Assembly: GCA_008477525.1 (NCBI GenBank)
Contig: SPDT01000004.1
Coordinates: forward strand, 620,001-684,000
DNA from: Hypomyces perniciosus
Lineage: Eukaryota; Ascomycota; Sordariomycetes; Hypocreales; Hypocreaceae
Direction of reading: 5' to 3'
Length of the DNA: 64,000 nucleotides
The stretch's first letter is position 1. Every line of letters begins with the position of its first letter. Under the pieces are notes generated by a model that was not told the origin of the DNA, did no database searches, and saw only the letters and a list, made by a program, of their open reading frames with translations. Shown here one piece after another: positions 33,792 to 44,661 of this stretch. Position numbers and translations under genes: made by a program.

Positions 33792-34825
33792 CTAACCCCA
33801 AGGACCTCTAAACCGCTTAGACGTATCAGCCCTAAAGTGCGCAGTCAACGTAGTATTTCCCGCTTTCGAGAGCTTGAGTTCTGCATGTTTCTCTTCCCGC
33901 CTTGATTGATCGATGTGCCTGGCACTGGTTGCAAGCAGTGATCGCACTTCGTGGTCGGGCAGATGCGCAAGACTTTGCTGGTCGCCGCGGGTAAGTCGTG
34001 ACAGCTGGGTACATGATGCCGCTGTAGTATTACTATCTTCCGCCGGAACAAGCTCTGATTCATGTGTTGGTGTCGCCAACGGCAAGGTCGTAGGTTCTAG
34101 GCGTCGCTCCACCGATTGACGAGCTGTTCTCGACGCGGCTGGTCCAGTTGCTCGTGTACGGTGGCTGAGAAGCTTGCCCGATGGTAGTCGCAACGATTCC
34201 TCATCGGCATGGTATTTTGGAGCAGGAATCTTGTAGAATTCCGCAACATCTGAGGCGACGTTGAATCGACAATGCCCTTTGGCCGTCATATGGTGTTGAA
34301 TACCTTCAACAGTACTGCGGCGCGCGGCGCACAGAATACACTCGCCGTATCCGTAAATGACCAGGTGCAAGTATCCGACAAGCGTCTCAAGATCGACTGT
34401 CAAACAGTCTTGATAAGGTATGGCGAAGCTGTGTGCCTTGGACATGTGCGCGAGGTTGTCATCAAAGGTGCCATTCTCCGCGCCGCAGAAAAGACATTGT
34501 TCAGGATTAAATTCCGGCTCTGCGGAAAGCTCTATGTCGCCGTCGTCGGATTCATCGTCTAAATGTGTATTGCTCTCTGCATCCGCGGCCTTTTCTGTAC
34601 TTGGTGACGCTGATGGCGGTAATACGACGGTCCCGGGTTCTGCTACTCGCACACGAAGATTGTAGACACTGCACAGGAAGGGTTAGCATCTTGTATATTG
34701 TCCCTCTCGTTTTGATCGAATCGTGAGGCGTACTGCCAATCGCTCTTTGCGTGCTGTCGCCACACACTTGGGCTGGCTAGTGCTATATTGCATAGCCTGC
34801 AGAAGGAGGGGGATTTGTCTTCCAT
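33792..34825 (-). CDS. Short REI1/ZNF622-like C2H2 zinc-finger protein
   Basis: Exons 34734-34825 and 33792-34668 join to give 322 residues. The N-terminal C2H2 finger reads FCRLCNIALASPSVWRQH, and the splice restores the family's KSDWHVYNLRVRVA block. A second pair of fingers follows (CLFCGAENGTFDDNLAHMSK, then CILCAARRSTVEGIQHHMTA and KGHCRFNV), as in REI1/REH1, which act in cytoplasmic 60S maturation by releasing Arx1. The protein is clearly shorter than canonical fungal REI1, and the basic C-terminal tail is reduced to a stretch ending RADTSKRFRGPWG. It is therefore probably a divergent paralogue whose function may differ. Its neighbours are the NLR block rather than ribosome genes. Confidence 0.8.
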
Positions 34826-37308
34826 TGTTGCCAGCAATTGGTCGCAGGTGGCTCCGATTTCTAGAATGTTGGCGGTTTAGTGGTTTTGTTGGTGGTGTAA
34901 GTGAGAGGGTGAGGCGAGATTGACGAAGGCGAGTGAGCTGGTATTACTTGGAATTAGAATTGACAATTTACCTGACAAGAGCAGAGATGGGCCTTTCATA
35001 TATACTCGTATACGAAGTATATATATATATGTGTATATAGTATATCCCTGTTTTCACAGTTGGAGCAAACAGAGCACCCGGTATTAAAGTGGGTTCAGTA
35101 TGAACCGATGGCGTCTATGACTCATATATTGCCTATTCGGGACATCTCCATCTCCACTATACATGAATTTCCATTGGGCCCAAGAATTGATCTTCTCGCT
35201 CTCTGCTACAAAGACGGTTAGAGTGTATTTACTTTGGTATGTGAGCCACTATGAATCATAAAATGATTCACCAATCCTAGCTGAATACGAAGTACTGAAT
35301 ACGAGTACATACTATACTGTATACTGTATACTGTACACAGGCTATCGGAGATGCGGGGCACTCTAAACACCGACAGTGCCGTCTCCGCGCGCCAGATAGA
35401 GACAAGTCATCTCGGAGAATAAACCATATCTTCACGGTACATGCATGATTGAAAATGGGTCCTAGAGTCCCTTTGTGTAAGGCTGTCTGCTATGCTCCAA
35501 TCGCACATGGAGCCAAATTCTACGATATTGTTGTGTACCTTGTGGCGACTTTGGTTATAGAGAAATATCATAGCAGATAAAGTGTTTGATAGAGGTGGTA
35601 TTTATACAAATGTAGATATCCATCAGACATAATACGACGATTACCTATGTTAAATGATTTGTCGGGACTAACTGACATGCCCAACACACATGCATCTCTT
35701 TTTTTTTCTGCTTTACCTAATATAAATCTACTACTACTAATATCGTAACAGCTATAAAAGAGAAGCAGATAGTTTTGGTTTAATACACAACAATCTTCTT
35801 CCCTTCTAATAATTCTTCGACCCTAGCTTGCTAGCGACAAGCATAGGAAAGCTACGAAGTCAGAGATTATTCCTTCTGGCTGCTGGCATCATGATCAAAT
35901 GATCCGCAGTGTCTTTTATATATTAGTATTAACCGCTTTGTGGTTCTATCAGCTGTGCTACCGCACGTCTTACCCATAAGTTCACTTGTGTGTGTGTGTC
36001 TGTGTGTGTGTGCATGACGATGGCCACGTGTAAAGCATCCGTCAATAATCCGTAGATTCCAGTAGAGATGTCACCGAGAAGCGCCGCCAGCGGTGTCAAG
36101 GCGTCAAGGTTCCAAGGTATGCGTACTAATATGCTACTTCGTACAGCCCACTTCTTACAGGTAGTAGTAGCAGTCATAATAGATCGATTGTCGTATTGAA
36201 TTAAGAATTCGTCAGCGGAATTCGCCAGCGGAATTCGCCTTATCGCCAAGCTCCCGGCTGTTGTTTGCCTACTTGCTCCTCATATCCAGTACGTATTATT
36301 GCTCGTATGTCTAAAGTATTCGTACTCTTAATCCACGCCCTCCAATCCCGAATCCATGTCCCAGGGAAACGGGACGCCAATCTTGTCGCCACCATCGTTT
36401 GTATGATACTCGGCGCTGTCTTCTTTCTGACACTCTTCCCAGGGGCTCACAGACGACGATGCTCTCATCAGGCCGACTCTAGCGAGCTATTAGGTGTCTC
36501 GGCGTGTCACTCTCCAGCACCAGGCATGATGGTTTATCGTATGATATCACAGAATCTCAAAAGCCAGACGACAAAGGCCCGTTCCTCCGCCCAGTAATCC
36601 ACGGCAAACCTTGTCTATCCTCACATGAGTGTCTTCTATGAGCCGCACTCAGAGAGTAATAGCGGCAGCGCCAGATGAAATCGCACCGGCCGATTGTTCA
36701 TGATTCCAAATCGGACCGCAAATCAACTAGGACGCTCGAATGCATGTTGACCTCATCTTTCATCAGGGCCAACCCGCGGTGGCAGGTGAGCGCGCCCTTG
36801 CCTGGTTGCGAACCAAACTCCCACTTATAATAGGACCTTCAGCTCCTTCGCTTTGCACGATACTAGGCTGACTATCACAAACAGGGCTGCGCCACAAAAA
36901 CGGTGTGCAGGAAATTTCTCATTAAATGTTGCTCGCCATGTGCAATTGGATCTAGGGGCAAAGCCATGCCACACCCAAAGAAAAGGGGTGTGTGGGAAGC
37001 TTTCCCGAGGTTCCGGATAGCCCTAGCCGTGAGGATGTTTCAACCATCACCACGCCAACATTGTGATTCCTCAAAATGTCCGAGTCATGGCCCTCTATTT
37101 ACTGAAAAGGACAAACATTGCCAGAATTCGATTGATCACAACCCAGCACGACGTACCCCTGGCGCGGTCGCCGAGAACACATGGATAACTTACAGACTAG
37201 GTGGCTTTGCCTAACAAAACTGCATTTTCTTCAAGGCACCCACACTAACAGAAATAGAAAGACACTCCTTTAACTGGCTGCACTCGCCGGTTGTGCCATT
37301 CCAGAGTC
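34826..37308. other. Gene-free interval (2.5 kb) with simple repeats
   Basis: No supported gene. It contains an AT dinucleotide tract near 35020-35034, repeated TATACTG words at 35315-35333, a TG microsatellite near 35987, copies of TACGAAGTA at 35011, 35286 and 36135, and a short tandem of CAGCGGAATTCGC near 36213-36238. A plus-strand frame at 36265-36597 has no recognisable domain and a composition unlike the nearby genes. Confidence 0.5.
35985..36013. repeat. (TG)n microsatellite
   Basis: About 28 bp of TG repeats interrupted once by TC, in noncoding DNA. Confidence 0.9.
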
Positions 37309-39705
37309 ATGTTCTCGGACAACGGGCCCTCTACGCGCAGTAAAGCCGTATTCGTCGGCGTGACAGTATCCTTTATATTAGCTACCATTCTTGTTTTTGC
37401 CCGGCTTGTATGCCGCTTATACATCCTTCGACGTCGAACCTGGGACGACTTTGCTATTATGCTAGCATGGGTACGTGAGCCCGTTGCCTCCTGGCCAAAA
37501 TCCAAGACTAATAATGTCAAGATTCTCACCTTTGGCATGTCCATTACTATCGACTTCAGTATCTCAAAGGGTCTAGGGCGCCAGCTACAATTCATTCCCG
37601 CCTCCTGGGCTACACCGCTGATAGCAAGCGACTATGCGGCTTTTATTCTATATAACCCAGCATTAATGGCCACCAAGACGTCCATCCTCATTCTATATAT
37701 CAGACTCTCTAAAATCACGCATGTTTTTATGCATTGGGCCTCCTATATAACCCTTATAGTCGTCAATGTCTCAGGCATTGTCCTGACTTTCTTAACCGCC
37801 TTCCGATGCCGCCCTGTAGAGGTGGCTTACACTCCTGATGTCGTCAGCCCCAAATGCATCTCGATCGAGACTATCTACCTCTCCTCAGCGCCCGTTAACG
37901 TCGCCACGGACCTGGCTGTTCTTGTCCTCCCTATTCCGATGCTGACGGCCATGAAGTTGCCGAAGCGGCAGAAGTGCATCTTAGTCTTGACATTTATGCT
38001 AGGAGTCTTTGCCACCGTTGTCGATATCATACGTATCTACTACCTACAGCTAGCAGCCGCAAGTATAAACAGCGAAAGTCTAGGCACCCATAGGGCTACG
38101 GATCTGGAATTCACGTATAATGCCAGCTTGGCACTACTGTGGTCCGCAGTGGAGGTCAATGTAGGCATTATCTGCGCCTGTATCCCTGTCCTGCGGCCGT
38201 TAATCAAGCGTGTGTTCCTGGGCAGTATTACTAGCAGCCTTACACGGGCAGACCCTTCGCCACGAGCTGCCCTTGATTTAGACAATTCTAAAGAACGTCA
38301 ACTGAGCTTCGTCGGTGCGATCCCACCGACGCAGCAAATCCAGACTCTGACTCTGGATGGGAATGCTGTACATTCTATGGGCTCGATATTCAATACACCA
38401 ACAGGTCCCAAAAGTATGCTTACTTTAAGTAACTCGGAGCCCATCAAATACGGCATCAAAGTCATCATCCTCTATACTTTCTGGGGATTCGTCCTTTCCC
38501 TACTTACCACCCTCAACAGCAAGATCCCTGTCTCGGCCAAACCAACTCTCATCAAAAGCATAGGCATGACAAGCGCTATTTATGGAGGCCGCATTGTTGG
38601 GTCGTTCCTCGGGCTATGGATCCTGCGAAGCATCGGATTCAAGGCAACCCTTCTTACAGGTTTAGGGTTGCTCTGCATTGGAACGCTTATGATGTGGCCG
38701 TCTGGACAGCTAAAATCTTATTCCGGCTTTACTGTCTCCAACTTTGTCGTCGGTTTAGGCCTCGCCCCAATGTTAATGGCATCATTCGGCTTTCTAACGC
38801 TCTGCGGGCCGTCTTATTATGCCGAGTCTCGCGTCTGTCTAGCACAAGGAATACAAGGAGCTGGGACAGTTTTAGGGGGCCTGCTCACTGAGAAAGTCCT
38901 GTTTCCGAACATCGTCCATACTGAAAGCTTGATCTCTGTGCAGTGGACATATCTCGCCAGTGCCCTTTCTACTGTTATCCTGGCATTCTATGCCTATTAT
39001 ATGTCGCTCCCAGAAGCCACTGATTCAGACCTGCAGGCCCAAGTCGAGCGTCTAAACATACCCCAGACATCCGTTTTTGGGTTGTTCCCCGTCATGCTTA
39101 TCACTCTAGCCGTGGCAGCATTGACTATAATGTTTGCTAATGGTGGGTGGGCATGCTATACCAGCTTCTTCAACTCCCTGGCCGCTGGCGTCGCTCGCAG
39201 CACTACTTCGCCCCAAGTGTTATCAACACCCAACTATTTTCTCGTGGGCGGCTCGATAAACGCAATAGGTTCGTGTGCCTTTGCTCTTCTCGGTCTTGTC
39301 GTGCCGTCGCACGTTATCCTGCTCTTGGCGTGCGCGGGCTCTGTCATATTCTCCGCATTGATCATGGGCATCAACTTCTCGTCGGCCAATCGCACCATGT
39401 CTCTGTTCCTCGTCTTCCGCCTCTTCTCGTCACCTGTGTTTCCTTTCATTTTCGCTATCGGACTGCGTGGCCTGGGCCGGTGGACTAAGCCCGCGATTTG
39501 CATCATTACCTGCGCGACTGGCGTGGGCGCTATTATATTCCCATTTATCATGTTTGCTGTGTTGCAGGCTTATGGGGTGAGATACTCGTTCGGTGTGATT
39601 ACCGCGTTGTATATCGTAACAAGCATCCTCCCGTTCTACCTTATCCTGTTTCGCCCTGCTCGGAACCAATTTAACGTGGTTGCGAGGCATCCTATAACGA
39701 TATAG
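37309..39705 (+). CDS. Fusion of a fungal rhodopsin-type seven-helix domain with an MFS transporter
   Basis: The ATG at 37309 starts a 781-residue protein if the 51 bp in-frame segment 37471-37521 is removed as an intron (GTACGT donor, GACTAATAA branch, CAAG acceptor). Removal joins LAW to ILTFGMSITIDF and restores the usual helix-2 sequence of the family; retention also keeps the frame open. Residues 1-310 show seven hydrophobic segments of the fungal rhodopsin-type/PTH11-like integral membrane family, with RRRTWDD and SKGLGR landmarks. After a polar linker, residues about 385-775 form an MFS fold of the sugar/fucose-symporter type (GGRIVGSFLGLWILRSIGF, GLGLAPMLMASFGFLTLCGP). Receptor-like and transporter halves in one chain suggest a nutrient transceptor, which is inference. 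No stop codon or splice signal separates the halves. Confidence 0.8.
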   Translation: MFSDNGPSTRSKAVFVGVTVSFILATILVFARLVCRLYILRRRTWDDFAIMLAWVREPVASWPKSKTNNVKILTFGMSITIDFSISKGLGRQLQFIPASWATPLIASDYAAFILYNPALMATKTSILILYIRLSKITHVFMHWASYITLIVVNVSGIVLTFLTAFRCRPVEVAYTPDVVSPKCISIETIYLSSAPVNVATDLAVLVLPIPMLTAMKLPKRQKCILVLTFMLGVFATVVDIIRIYYLQLAAASINSESLGTHRATDLEFTYNASLALLWSAVEVNVGIICACIPVLRPLIKRVFLGSITSSLTRADPSPRAALDLDNSKERQLSFVGAIPPTQQIQTLTLDGNAVHSMGSIFNTPTGPKSMLTLSNSEPIKYGIKVIILYTFWGFVLSLLTTLNSKIPVSAKPTLIKSIGMTSAIYGGRIVGSFLGLWILRSIGFKATLLTGLGLLCIGTLMMWPSGQLKSYSGFTVSNFVVGLGLAPMLMASFGFLTLCGPSYYAESRVCLAQGIQGAGTVLGGLLTEKVLFPNIVHTESLISVQWTYLASALSTVILAFYAYYMSLPEATDSDLQAQVERLNIPQTSVFGLFPVMLITLAVAALTIMFANGGWACYTSFFNSLAAGVARSTTSPQVLSTPNYFLVGGSINAIGSCAFALLGLVVPSHVILLLACAGSVIFSALIMGINFSSANRTMSLFLVFRLFSSPVFPFIFAIGLRGLGRWTKPAICIITCATGVGAIIFPFIMFAVLQAYGVRYSFGVITALYIVTSILPFYLILFRPARNQFNVVARHPITI

Positions 39706-40442
39706 CAACGGGGCTGTAATCAGAGTTGCAGTACGAAGTAAAGGGCTAGTACTTCGTACATGAAATTAAAGTTACTTGAACATAGCAAACACTTGAATCT
39801 AAAGGCCACATTTACTTTATTTAGTTAGCCAGTTGGCCAGCTGGGTTGGCACGCAGGACACTGATCGACATGTCACACTTACCCCTGAAGATTACTGGGG
39901 ACGAGCATATGTCGTTACCAGCACAAAAGATGGTCAGTCTCGAATGCGCAAGCGTCCATCCATCTAGGCGCCGCTTATGTCATGGTCGCAGTCCGGAACA
40001 TCCAACTAGGTAATAGCGAGGAGGCCAAGACGACCATCGAGAGGCAAACAGACGGAGGATATGTGAGGCTGAAAATCTCCGACCGAATCGGCATCGCAGC
40101 TCCGGGGCCTGAGCCGGCGGGAAATCATCCCGGACGAAACGCCACAAAACGCCTCCGATACACTAAATGTTGGAGGCATTCGCCGTTTTGCTTGGCAGAG
40201 AGATCCATCTTCTTACTCCGATCCGATGGTGGCTTACTAGCCGTGGCGCTTTTACGGGCGTGGATATAGCCCGAGATGACGACAGATACATGACATGGCA
40301 TCGTGTGAAGCGAATGCGATGATGATGAGTTGAGGGTGAATAAATAGACGTGGTAGCCTCCCTCTCGTTGAGAGGGAAAACGTCAAGATTCTCCCGGTTC
40401 CCTTTTGTATCCTATAAGCCATAGCAATCACCAATCATCACC
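39706..40442. other. Intergenic region
   Basis: No gene was supported. TACGAAGTA/TACTTCGTA words occur at 39732 and 39750 (an inverted pair). The right end is the promoter of the oxidoreductase gene. Confidence 0.55.
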
Positions 40443-41462
40443 ATGTCTGCTGTCAAAAACCGCAAAGTCGTCATCTCCCACTGCGGCGATATCTCCAACC
40501 TCACCATCGTAACTGAAAACCTCGCCGCCCCTGAAAGGAACCATGTCCAAGTCAACATTCTCTACGCCGGCTTCTCCGGCACCGACATCAACATGCGTCT
40601 CGGCCAATACCCCATGCAAAAGACCGCCCCCTTTACACCCGGATATTGCTTCGCCGGTCGCGTCACGGCCAACGGCCCCGAATGCCTCGAGTACAAACCC
40701 GGCGATCTCGTCACTGCCATGACCGTATATGACTCCGAGGCTGAGTACATCAACATTCCGGAGAAGTATCTCATCCCCATCCCTGAGGGCGTGTCCCTAC
40801 AACAGGCTGCTGCCCTCTGTCTCGACTGGACAACTGCGTATGGCATGGTGAGGCGCACCGCCATGGTATCTCAAGGTCAACGCGTTTTCATCCATGGCCT
40901 CAGCGGTGCCGTTGGCCAAGCCCTCATGATGCTCAGCCAACTCCAAGGCGCAATCGTCTACGGCACAGCCTCGGAGCGAAACCACGCTGCGCTCAAGGAA
41001 GCCGGTGCTCACCCTTTTGTCTATACCAACAAGGACTGGATTCGCTCTATCCAAGCCATCGGCGGCGTACACGCCGTCTTCGACCCTCTGGGCTTCGAAA
41101 GCCTGGACGAGTCGTACTCTATCCTCAGCGCGACAGATCCCAGCATATTGGTCTGCTACGGTAACAACCTGGCGAGTTTAAAGGGGGAAAAGCCTCGCTC
41201 CGTGTGGCCGCATCTAATCAAGCTGCTGTTTCGCAACTTGTTCTTTTGGTCCAATAAGTCCACAAGATTCTACTTCATCTCGAGGGACCAGAAGACGTTC
41301 CAGCCTGAGATGCTCTCTCTTTTGGACATGACCAAGAACGGACGCATTAGCCCGCCTATCAAGCAAGTGTGGGACATGGATGACATCAAAGAAGCGCATC
41401 AGAGCTGGGGAAAGGGTCCTGGGATGGGATCCATGCTTATCCGGGTTTCGCCTGAGAAGTGA
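40443..41462 (+). CDS. Medium-chain dehydrogenase/reductase, quinone-oxidoreductase (VAT1-like) type
   Basis: A single-exon protein of 339 residues. The GroES-like N-terminal domain ([33 protein letters not shown]) is followed by a Rossmann domain with the NADPH-binding stretch [14 protein letters not shown]. The catalytic and structural zinc ligands of alcohol dehydrogenases are absent, which places it with NADPH-dependent quinone or enone reductases. The segment [15 protein letters not shown] and the C-terminal [15 protein letters not shown] match the VAT1-like branch. The substrate is unknown. No partner genes suggest a biosynthetic cluster. Confidence 0.85.
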   Translation: MSAVKNRKVVISHCGDISNLTIVTENLAAPERNHVQVNILYAGFSGTDINMRLGQYPMQKTAPFTPGYCFAGRVTANGPECLEYKPGDLVTAMTVYDSEAEYINIPEKYLIPIPEGVSLQQAAALCLDWTTAYGMVRRTAMVSQGQRVFIHGLSGAVGQALMMLSQLQGAIVYGTASERNHAALKEAGAHPFVYTNKDWIRSIQAIGGVHAVFDPLGFESLDESYSILSATDPSILVCYGNNLASLKGEKPRSVWPHLIKLLFRNLFFWSNKSTRFYFISRDQKTFQPEMLSLLDMTKNGRISPPIKQVWDMDDIKEAHQSWGKGPGMGSMLIRVSPEK

Positions 41463-41935
41463 TGACGTATAAGCCGTGAAATCTGAGGAGCTGGGATAAT
41501 AAGTGCTTTATTTTCTTTTCAAGGAAGCGTGATGGCGTTTGGCATGGGATTGCTGTGTTGAACTCGATCTTTTGTCTGGAGCTCGTGTCTGTCATAACAC
41601 TACTAGCGACTGATAGCTCTAATGAAGGCGATGTACTTCGTATTTTCGTATAAATAAACAAATACCGAGAAGATCACTCTCTAGATATCCTAGTTCTCCC
41701 AGATCAGCCATGTTGGCGTCAACTGTGATGTCATCGACCTTGACGTCATGTTTGGTCATTAATGAACCGCAACCAGCAACGATGGAATTGTTCCAAGTAA
41801 AAGTGTCCCAAGTAAAAGTGTCCCAAGTAAAAGTGTCCCAAGTAAAAGTGTCCCTTGCTCTGAATTTCGTTTTCAAATTTCAAAATCTCTTTCTTGAGTA
41901 ACCCAGTTGAAGTCAACCATAACAAATCATTGACT
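41463..41935. promoter_or_regulatory. 3' flank of the oxidoreductase and promoter of the small gene
   Basis: A tandem array of a 15-mer (41793-41852) sits 84 bp before the ATG of the next gene. A TACTTCGTA copy lies at 41634. No coding sequence was supported. Confidence 0.55.
41793..41852. repeat. Four perfect tandem copies of a 15-mer
   Basis: The unit CCAAGTAAAAGTGTC is repeated four times with no mismatch, in the presumed promoter/5' UTR of the small gene at 41936. Confidence 0.95.
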
Positions 41936-42289
41936 ATGGCCATGGCAAGCTTGCGAACATCCACTACCATGAGGACAGTCCTCTGTGCTGGCGGCAGCAA
42001 CACACTCCGCCGCCATTTTCATCAGACAATGAAAGCAACAGCCGCCACTGACTCCTACGGCAAGCCACCTGACAAGAAAGGCGAGGCTGGCAATCAAAGC
42101 CCCAAGCCCAAAATCTCCAACCTCAGCATGCCCGGCATCGATAAAACGAAGCAGCTCACCGAAGAGCAGGCAAGAGATGTAGAGCAGCATAATTTGGACT
42201 TCGAGAAGAAGTTTGACCATGGACAAACAGCGCCGGATGACAAAGTTGACAAGAAGTTCTGGGAAGGTAGCGGAGGAGCCAGGAAATAA
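41936..42289 (+). CDS. Small hydrophilic protein with a probable mitochondrial presequence
   Basis: 117 residues, no intron. The N-terminus is rich in S, T and R without acidic residues and contains a classic cleavage-type run (TLRRHFHQTMKA), so import into mitochondria is likely. The mature part is charged and disordered-looking (PPDKKGEAGNQSPKPK, then TEEQARDVEQHNLDFEKKFD and KFWEGSGGARK at the end). The family was not recognised. The frame is open further upstream, but the ATG at 41936 is the first that fits a presequence. Codon use resembles the neighbouring conserved genes, supporting a real gene. Confidence 0.65.
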   Translation: MAMASLRTSTTMRTVLCAGGSNTLRRHFHQTMKATAATDSYGKPPDKKGEAGNQSPKPKISNLSMPGIDKTKQLTEEQARDVEQHNLDFEKKFDHGQTAPDDKVDKKFWEGSGGARK

Positions 42290-43389
42290 TCAGCTGTAAC
42301 CGGCGGAATGGAAAGTATATGTGCACGGAGCAGAGAAGTCGATGCCATACGATAGGTTCAGGTCGACAAATGTACAGATTACACTTGCCGCAAAGCACGC
42401 TGGCCTTTAATGCTGTTTGAAGCAATTTGGTTCCACGAACAAGCATAGCATAACTTCATCTCACAGACATGTAGAGGCCATCAGACTATCGCCTGAAGTA
42501 CAGTATTGGAGTCATAAGACTTGTGAATTCGCCCATGTATCCACATCTTAGGAGAGACAATGGCCGGCCACGTAACCTCCATACATTTGAGCTTCACCAT
42601 TCAAGTTCATCACACCATGCGAATACGGTCGACATCTAAGCACCAGGGAGGCGGACTGGAGCAGCTTGGATATGTTCGAGCTTCCCAATCATAGGACATT
42701 GAACATTACTCGATGGGTTTCGGATGCCAATCCGCACCGGCGTTGAGAATTTGAAACAATAGATCCAGAGCCATGGAAAGACATCTGATCTAGTGTTCAC
42801 TAGTTGGCAAGTTGAGGGCGCGCTCATCTTGCTAGTTGTATGCCAAGGAAGAATCCGGTAGGAACCTGGATTCCGACAACAGGATGATGCGTAGATACGC
42901 CGACTCTCGTAATGTTGCGAACATAGTTGAGCGTTCCTCCTGCCTAACGAGGCAGCCTCTCAATGTTCTTGAGGTCAATTGGTCAGATAGAGACTGATTG
43001 GCGATTGAATAGCTGATGAAGGTTAGCTTTCATCCAGAAAATGCAGTGCAGAAAAAAAAGCGTAAGAGGAACGTCAAGGTCAGAGTAACTATGAACTCAA
43101 AGATCACACAAGGAATTCCTTGTCAAATACAATCTAGCGTGAAAAGTATTCATCACGTTGACGGCTCAATGATGCAATTGAAAGATAAGAAAGGTCTGAC
43201 TCACCATTGGTTCATTCTGTTGTTTGACTGGATGCCAACAGTGACGAGAGCAAGTTGAACAGATCAACTGCAGAACGGCGGGCCAACGGGGCTGACTGGA
43301 TAAGCAGGCATATCATGCGTCTCTTTGCTGACCGTAAACTGGGATTCAGTCGGATGGAATGTTGTTCGTGCCATCACACGACCACAAAC
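42290..43389. other. Intergenic region
   Basis: No gene was supported over about 1.1 kb between two convergent genes; open frames are short with no recognisable motif. It includes the 3' UTRs of both flanking genes. Confidence 0.55.
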
Positions 43390-44071
43390 TCATGGTCGAT
43401 CCATCCCAGAGCCAGCGATTTCTCCGATCGTGCCCCGGACCCAATCAACGAGAGCCTTCACCATTCCTTGTGGTTTGCTCTTGCCTTCCATCCCACGAAC
43501 AGGCTCAGTCCCCATTGTAGGTAAGACATTGTCACCAGCAGATAAGCTCACGAACAAGGCGAAGGGAACCAGCCAGACGCACAGCCCGAAGTAGGAAGCG
43601 ATCATGGTGAAGCTTGGGACGTCGGCCTGCTCGTAATACGATGTTCGCCTGAAGGCACGGGCCTGGCTGTCAGAGAAGTGTCGGAACCATACATAGTGGT
43701 CGCACAAGACGAGCACTGTAGCCAAGGTCAGAGGGCTTCATAGCTAGCAAGTTAGGCATGATCATACCACAGGACAAAAGGAAGAGAGGGTCGGTGAGCT
43801 TGACAAATGGGAACCGCCTCATGTTGCCCAGGTAGATGACATGGGAGAAGATCCCAAGTATCGTAGCCCAGAACGGGAACCCATCCAGAAGCCAGAGAGC
43901 TGCTTGGATGCCAATGATTGTGTAGATCAAGCGAGTAAGAAGCCTCTTTGCAAGAACTGTATGCTCCTCAACGAGCTCCGACAGGTAGTAGAGACCTGAG
44001 GCGATCGATAGCGTGAGGAAGCAAAAGCCGAGGATGGCACCGGCATAGCCGATAAAAGGTAGAATCCACAT
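43390..44071 (-). CDS. SVP26: SVP26/TEX261-family ER-Golgi membrane protein
   Basis: Exons 43768-44071 and 43390-43715 give 209 residues. Four hydrophobic segments are visible, starting directly at MWILPFIGYAGAILGFCFLT, with the conserved loop YYLSELVEEHTVLAKRLLTR and the block CDHYVWFRHFS restored by the splice (GTATGA donor, CTACAG acceptor). In yeast Svp26 is a COPII cargo adaptor that sends certain mannosyltransferases from ER to early Golgi. The ATG at 44071 is chosen because the longer open frame upstream lacks one and family members begin at this helix. Confidence 0.9.
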
Positions 44072-44661
44072 CTTGTTTGGCACAAAGAGTTGTAGAGAAG
44101 AAACAGAAACATGAGAAGAAAAAAAAGTTTATATACGGGTCGCAGTGGACACGTTCTCGAAGACGCGTCGAAATCGTCATGGGTCCAACTTCGCAATTGC
44201 GGGACTATGTTTTTCCGCTCCAGCTTAGTAGACAAAATGAGCGACGTCAAACGAAATTGTGTTGGACATGGTGGAGAGCGAGAGTCAGGGAAACTCTGTA
44301 TTCACCTTCTCAGACTCGACAAAATTTGCAATTTATGTTTTCCATATCACTGGTAGTATTCATGGATAGTTATTAAAATCATTATTTGAGGCACTCTTTA
44401 TCCAATTCAGCTGAATCAGCCTCCGTATCGTCCATTTTGTGTACTATTAAATCATTGTCCGAGATAAGCCTTATCGATAAGACCCGTCAACTCGTCCACA
44501 AAAAAAAGGTCGGGATAGAGTCTTCTGAGGTGCCGACTTGTTGAACTGAGCGACGACGACCGAGACGACAACTGCGGGCCATTTAATGCCAGCGGCTCAC
44601 TAATTGGAAGCAACCCCTAATACTATACTGCTCTCCAGGTCTCGCAGTCGCAGCCGCCATC
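44072..44661. promoter_or_regulatory. Divergent promoter of SVP26 and BUD23
   Basis: 590 bp between start codons on opposite strands. An ATAAGCCTTATCGATAAG palindrome-like element lies near 44464. No coding sequence was seen. Confidence 0.6.

Noticed and set aside
36265..36597. 111-codon plus-strand frame with one hydrophobic segment
   Set aside because: No family resemblance; the hydrophobic run alone is weak evidence in a long gene-free interval.
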